From assembly GCF_024323335.1 (NCBI RefSeq), contig NC_066583.1, positions 368,655,452 to 368,719,451 of the forward strand: a stretch of 64,000 nt of DNA, given 5' to 3'. Shown here piece by piece: positions 59,342 through 64,000 of the stretch. Each line of letters begins with the position of its first letter. Position 1 is the stretch's first letter. The notes below the pieces were generated by a model that was not told the DNA's origin, made no database searches, and saw only the letters and a program-made list of their open reading frames with translations. The stretch comes from Lathyrus oleraceus (lineage: Eukaryota > Streptophyta > Magnoliopsida > Fabales > Fabaceae). The translations under genes and the position numbers were made by a program.

Positions 59342-59455
59342 TGATACTGGATATATTATCTCTATCTTATATTTTTATTGATACTGTATATATTTATCTC
59401 TATCTTATATTTTATTGAAACTGTATATATTTATCTCTATCTTATATTTTATTGG
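59342..59455. repeat. Three-copy ~37-bp tandem repeat
   Basis: tatctctatcttatat starts at 59357, 59395 and 59432. Confidence 0.88.
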
Positions 59456-61229
59456 CTACACTTTACACACATTTCAAAAATATATACAAAAATCCGTGAC
59501 ATCATATTTGACATTTCAAACATCATTTCTCTTTATATATATATTTTTAATTATACATATTTATTCAAAAATTGTTGTTTGTATATGTATGTTATAAATT
59601 AAATGTACAAATTATACATAATAGTAGGAATTTTAAGAACTCATTTTCATAAATTAAATGTATAATTTTGATATCAGAAATGTAAATATTTATTATTCAT
59701 TATTATAATATAACAGGAATTACATAATTTTTCAAAAATATATATTTTAAAAATATATTTTAATAGTTAAAAAATTATTTAAAATAGCTTTAAATTTAAA
59801 TATTTTTTTAAAATTTTGATATAAAAAATATCTTAACCATTTTTTAGTTGATTTTTTTATAAAAAAAATTCTTTTAACAAATATATATAATACTATAAAA
59901 CTCATTTTAAGAAATTGAAACAAACCGATCTTATATTCTGTTGATGTTTATTTTTGCATGATTAATTTAAAATGTTTTAGATAAAATTTGACTTATCGAA
60001 CTAAATCTTATTAATTTCTAAATTCTCAAATAATTATTTTAAGTGAACGAAAAAAATCAAAACTTTTGTATTTGGTCAAAATGGATTAAGTATTACAGAA
60101 AACATATTTAAACTAACTTTTAATTTATTCATTCATTATGCATGTAAGTAATCTATGGTTATTATTAGTGGCAACTTTTAGTGTTTTATTGTTTTGCAAA
60201 AACGAAGGCAAGTTGCATGGTTATTTATCGTTATGCTTGTTACTTTCATGCGATTCCATTCTTCTAATAAGATTTCAGATTTGGATCTTCAAAAATGAAC
60301 AAATTTACGTGTGGCTATGCTTTTATCTTATCTTTAAATGGATTACAATTTGTCTTTCGCTTTTATCTTTTGATGAATTTTGGACATTATCGTCACAGCT
60401 TCACAATAACGATTTTGTACAAAATTAGTTTTATTATTTCACAGATTTTATTTCTTTTAAAGGAGTTGGACCTCTGTTATCTTGTCTGTGACATGCATGA
60501 TATTGTTTTGGGTTCTTGTACTTAATAAAAATGATTTGAACCCATACACTTAATTAAAGAAGGTAAAATATAAAACTGAAATCTAATAAATATAAACAAA
60601 TTTATAAATGAAAATATTAATCATTAATAAATATTAAAAATTATGAATAATACATCTGATGTGTGAGAGGCCAAATCCATTTAGTAGCCGGGTTGAATTT
60701 AAAAGTGGTCATGTAACACTTCCATAAATAAAAAATTCTCCTTTGCCAATTTAAAAAATTATGATATGAATATGAATATTAATTTAAGTTATATAAACAA
60801 ACTAAAATTATTTTCATGCAAAATATATAATATAATTATTTATTTACTTGTGATTTTTATAATAAAAAAATATTTTTTTTTGTTAGATCATATCAATAGA
60901 AATTTTGAAAACCATTATATATAATTATTTAATTACTTATACTTGTTTACTAAGGAGATCAAAATGAACATTATGAAAAAATGAATTTTTAAGAAATAAG
61001 TTACTACTATAATCACTTTTCTAATTACTTCATAACTAAATCAAAGTTAGTTATTGTTATGCAATTGTAACTAAAAATGACATGTAGGTTTAGTCTTTGA
61101 CATGCTTCAAGGTGTTATCACCATCTTCTTCCATATGCTTCAATATCTTCCATATGCTTCAATATCTTCCCACAAATTGAATGTTAGTACAAGTCTATCA
61201 CCTTCAAGTTAATTGAATGGTTAAGGATG

Positions 61230-62314
61230 TAAGACTTTGAAATCGGCCAGCCAATCCTTTAATTTGATAGAAAGGAGTTTTATGATTCCTTTGCTTTGCT
61301 TCTCTCTCACAATATGACAATCTATTTCTAAGTACTTTGTTCTCTCATGAAAAAAAAAGATTGACTGAAATATGTAAATTACTTTGATTGTCATAGTAAA
61401 TCACATGAACTCTTGTGCATTTTACTTGATTATCATTCATGAGGTAAAAGCCCATTGCAATTCACAAGTGGCTTCTGCAAGAGCTTGGTATTTGACTTTT
61501 GATGATGACCTTGAAATTGTTAATTGCTTCTTGGTTATCCATGAAATAAGTGACTTGCCAATAAATAAACGTTGACCAGAGATGAATCTTCGAGTGTCAA
61601 TGCATTTTTCCCAAACTGCATATGAATAACTATTCAATTGTATAGCTAAATATCTAGGGAACAATATGCCTCAACCAAAGCATGTTTTGAGATATTTGAG
61701 AACTCGACATGCTGGATTGAAGTGAGTTGTAGTAGGGGTAGATAAAAATAGTTTAAATTGTTGTGTACAAAAAGAGACGGCAAGCCTTGTTGCATTTAAC
61801 TACAATAATCCACCCATAAGTCTTCTATAGATAAGTATGTCTGGATAGGGAGTATTGGAATCTTGATGGAGCTTAATTATGGAGCTTAATTACAGGATCA
61901 GAAGGGGTAGAAATTATTTTAGATCCATTAAAACCCGAGTCTTCCAATAGGTCAAGGAAATACTTTCTTTGGCATAGTAGAATTCCATCCTTTAAATGTG
62001 GTACATCAATGCCTATAAAGTATTTTAGTTTATCTAAATCCTTAATTTTGAATGTGTTGTTCAAGGCCACTTTGATTAATATGAATTCATTCAAAACATT
62101 TCGTGCCAAAATGACATCATCCACATACACCAAGAAACAATAAATGAGGAAAAATTAGTCTTGAAAAATAGGGAATGATCTGAACCAACTTGTTTGTAGT
62201 GATGTTCAATAAGAAACTTGGTATGCCTTTCATACCATCGTTGACTAGCTTGTTTGAGCCAATAAAGGGATTTGAGAAGCTTACAAACTTTGTTAGGTTT
62301 AATGGTATGAACAC
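61230..62314 (-). pseudogene. Ty1/copia RT-RNase H relic
   Basis: On the - strand RT segments SLYWLKQASQRWYE and YVDDVILARN are followed by the linker to RNase H with ISGQRLFIGKSLISW, KKQLTISRSSSKVKYQALA, then FHERTKYLEIDCHIV (about 61330-61400). Frames change between segments, and stops occur near 61676 and 62133. RT before SLYWLKQA, integrase and gag are missing because an Ogre-type LTR begins at 62315. The left edge is approximate. Confidence 0.85.
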
Positions 62315-64000
62315 TGTTATACCCCAAAATTTAGCCTCATTTTTCCTACCTTTTGCTTAGTTTCATTTTCATACATGGAATCATATTATGCATCATCACA
62401 AAGAATCAATAAGAGATGATACTTATTTTTTTCTTTGTTCATGTCGGTGATCATGTCTCAATTAAAGACAAAACAAAGGTCATTTCGGTCAAGAAAGATG
62501 CAAGAGTGGTTCATTAATTAAAGGGTGGTTCATGTGTTTATTTCCATGCCATTTCACTCAATCTTCAAGCCATCCTCAAGATCATTCAAACCTTAATCAA
62601 GTTCTCTTCAAGGGATGCTCATTCCATCATCATTTTAGCTTGGGATGCAAGTGAACTTCAAGTTTGTACAAGTTTGGTTGACCTAATTTGCAAGTATGAT
62701 TTACTTTTTGGTTCAAACCCATAACTTCTTCAATTTTCAATCAATTGAAAAGTTTCTTTGAGCCAAATTCTCATCATGAGTTCCTCTACAACTTTTCTTC
62801 AAGGCTCAAGCATCAATTCAAACCCTAAGGACCTCAATTTTGGAAAGGGCTAAGTTTCCAAATTGGGCCAAAACCTTGTCATGACCCCCAATTGATAGCC
62901 ATGCCATTTTCAGCTCAAGCATCTTTTTGATCTCATTCCTTTTGACTTTTGTTAATCTTATATCAAAGTTAATTTGGACCAAGTTTGGCTCAAAATGCAC
63001 GAGAGAATAAAAAGTTATTCAAGCATGAACATGAGGTCCCAAATTGCCAAAATATGCAAGAAGCTGCTTGACCTAATGCCTGACTAAAGAACCTTGCCAC
63101 GACCTCAATTTTACGACCATGCCATTTTCAGCTCAAAGCTCCTTTAAATGTGATTCCTTTTGCACTGAATTCTTTATAATGAAGTTAACAAACTGTATGA
63201 AGCAAAATAAAAAACGCACGAGGGAATTTCATTTGGCCTAACTTCAAATATGGTGCCATGAACTATGTTTTGCACGAAGCTCAGATTTTGCAATTACAGT
63301 TCATTTTTCATTTTGGAACCACTTGCACATATGCAACTTACTCGTGACACTAAAACATATCCAAACAAGCTGAAAACGACCATATTTCATTAACAGTTCA
63401 TGATTTGCTCACCTGTTTTCACACGAGCACCATTTGACAATTTTTCAACCCTAACTTACACGATTTAAGGTCTGTTTGGCATGTGTGAGCTTTCGATTAC
63501 ATTTCCTATAAATAAATGAGTGATTTGCCTTTATTTTCAAGCTTGAAAAGCCAGAAAACCATGCCTGACTTGAACCCGATATTACTTCAAAACCAGTTTA
63601 TGGTTTCTTCGATTCAAGCTCTTTCAATCTCAAATCTTTGCCCAGAAAGCTTCATCGGCATCATCTGAAGCTAACCGCATCATCATTTTGCCTTGGAACT
63701 TCTTGCATCATGCACTTGTTTCTCGCTGATAATCTCTACCCTTCCTATTTGAGGTTTACTTGCAGAACTGTCTACAAAGTCCTAAACTAATGTGTTGAGT
63801 ATATGACTATTTTGTTGGTAAAGTGTTTGGAATATTTTTGGGTGGTAAGTGTGACATTTTACAAGTTAGAAATGCAATAAAAGTAAAGAAATAAAAGATA
63901 AAATACTGATGTAAATGACCAAAACAGATAAAAGTAGTTTGGTAAGTTAAATGACTCGAAGATAAAAATGGAAGCAAAAGTACATTTTGTAGGGAGATGA
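62315..64000 (+). repeat. Ogre-type LTR, start only
   Basis: Begins TGTTATACCCCAAAATTT, the same pattern as the other Ogre-type LTR starts in this window. It continues without a gene to the window edge. It contains repeated gaccccaattg...gccatgccattttcagctca blocks (about 62880-62925 and 63105-63140). It cuts the copia relic. Whether it is a solo LTR or part of an element cannot be seen. Confidence 0.75.
63507..63514 (+). promoter_or_regulatory. TATA box of the terminal Ogre-type LTR
   Basis: TATAAATA about 1.2 kb into the LTR. Confidence 0.5.

Larger units (their letters stand above)
58090..61200. other. AT-rich intergenic DNA
   Basis: No gene is supported. It contains diverged repeated blocks (58370-59170) sharing aaactaagaacg, cagacacaact and agtagtaactacataaatc words, plus two short tandem duplications listed separately. 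Short open frames near 59400 and 60138-60525 are AT-rich with no recognisable motif. Confidence 0.6.

Noticed and set aside
60138..60525. Open frames of 96 and 76 codons after the hnRNP gene
   Set aside because: AT-rich, no motif, no splice context; composition equals the surrounding intergenic DNA.

Overview
The window is plant nuclear DNA, most likely from a legume of the Fabeae or a close relative. It is dominated by Ogre-type Ty3/gypsy elements: one has LTRs of about 4.25 kb, Ogre-type gag proteins are present, and an intron-like gap separates protease from reverse transcriptase. Ogre elements are typical of pea, vetch, lentil and their relatives. No species can be named from the sequence alone. 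The only gene I regard as an intact host gene is an hnRNP-type RNA-binding protein with two RRM domains (55462-57606, + strand).

Layout from left to right. (1) 1-4351: 3' part of a Ty1/copia element (+) with one 1.4 kb LTR, inserted into (2) 4352-8180: a decayed Ogre gag-protease-RT region on the - strand, joined directly to (3) an Ogre-type LTR (8181-10362, -). (4) 10437-12135: LINE fragment (-), with most of ORF1 and the start of ORF2. (5) 12136-41535: one large Ogre-type element on the - strand with LTRs of 4253 and 4254 bp once younger insertions are subtracted. Its 3' LTR (12136-25045) is split by a complete chromovirus-like element (15933-24584, TSD tgaac). Its 3' UTR holds a hAT transposon (25494-28326, TSD cttgctgg), a 2.2 kb array of 54-bp units that each encode two hairpins (28450-30690), and a second tandem family. 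A gag shortened by internal deletion lies at 33644-34303, and no protease or RT remains. Its 5' LTR (35380-41535) is split by an Ogre-type solo LTR (37069-38965, TSD actac). The element is about 16.0 kb without its guests.

(6) 41625-54660: a tandem array of large AT-rich units of about 1.2-1.8 kb, stopping just upstream of the hnRNP gene. It carries a hAT deletion derivative shared by several units, a 161-bp Mutator-type MITE, two copies of a hAT-type MITE, and a complete copia element (45205-49767). (7) 54700-about 58085: the hnRNP gene. (8) 58090-61200: AT-rich intergenic DNA with short tandem duplications. (9) 61230-62314: copia RT/RNase H relic (-). (10) 62315-64000: start of another Ogre-type LTR (+) that runs off the window.

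The retroelement proteins are all broken by stops, frameshifts or deletions. The strongest leads are the hairpin array in the Ogre 3' UTR, whose two stem types share one loop, and the promoter-adjacent array beside the hnRNP gene. Also notable are a chromovirus with near-identical LTRs around a decayed pol, and a tRNA-like pol III promoter inside those LTRs.
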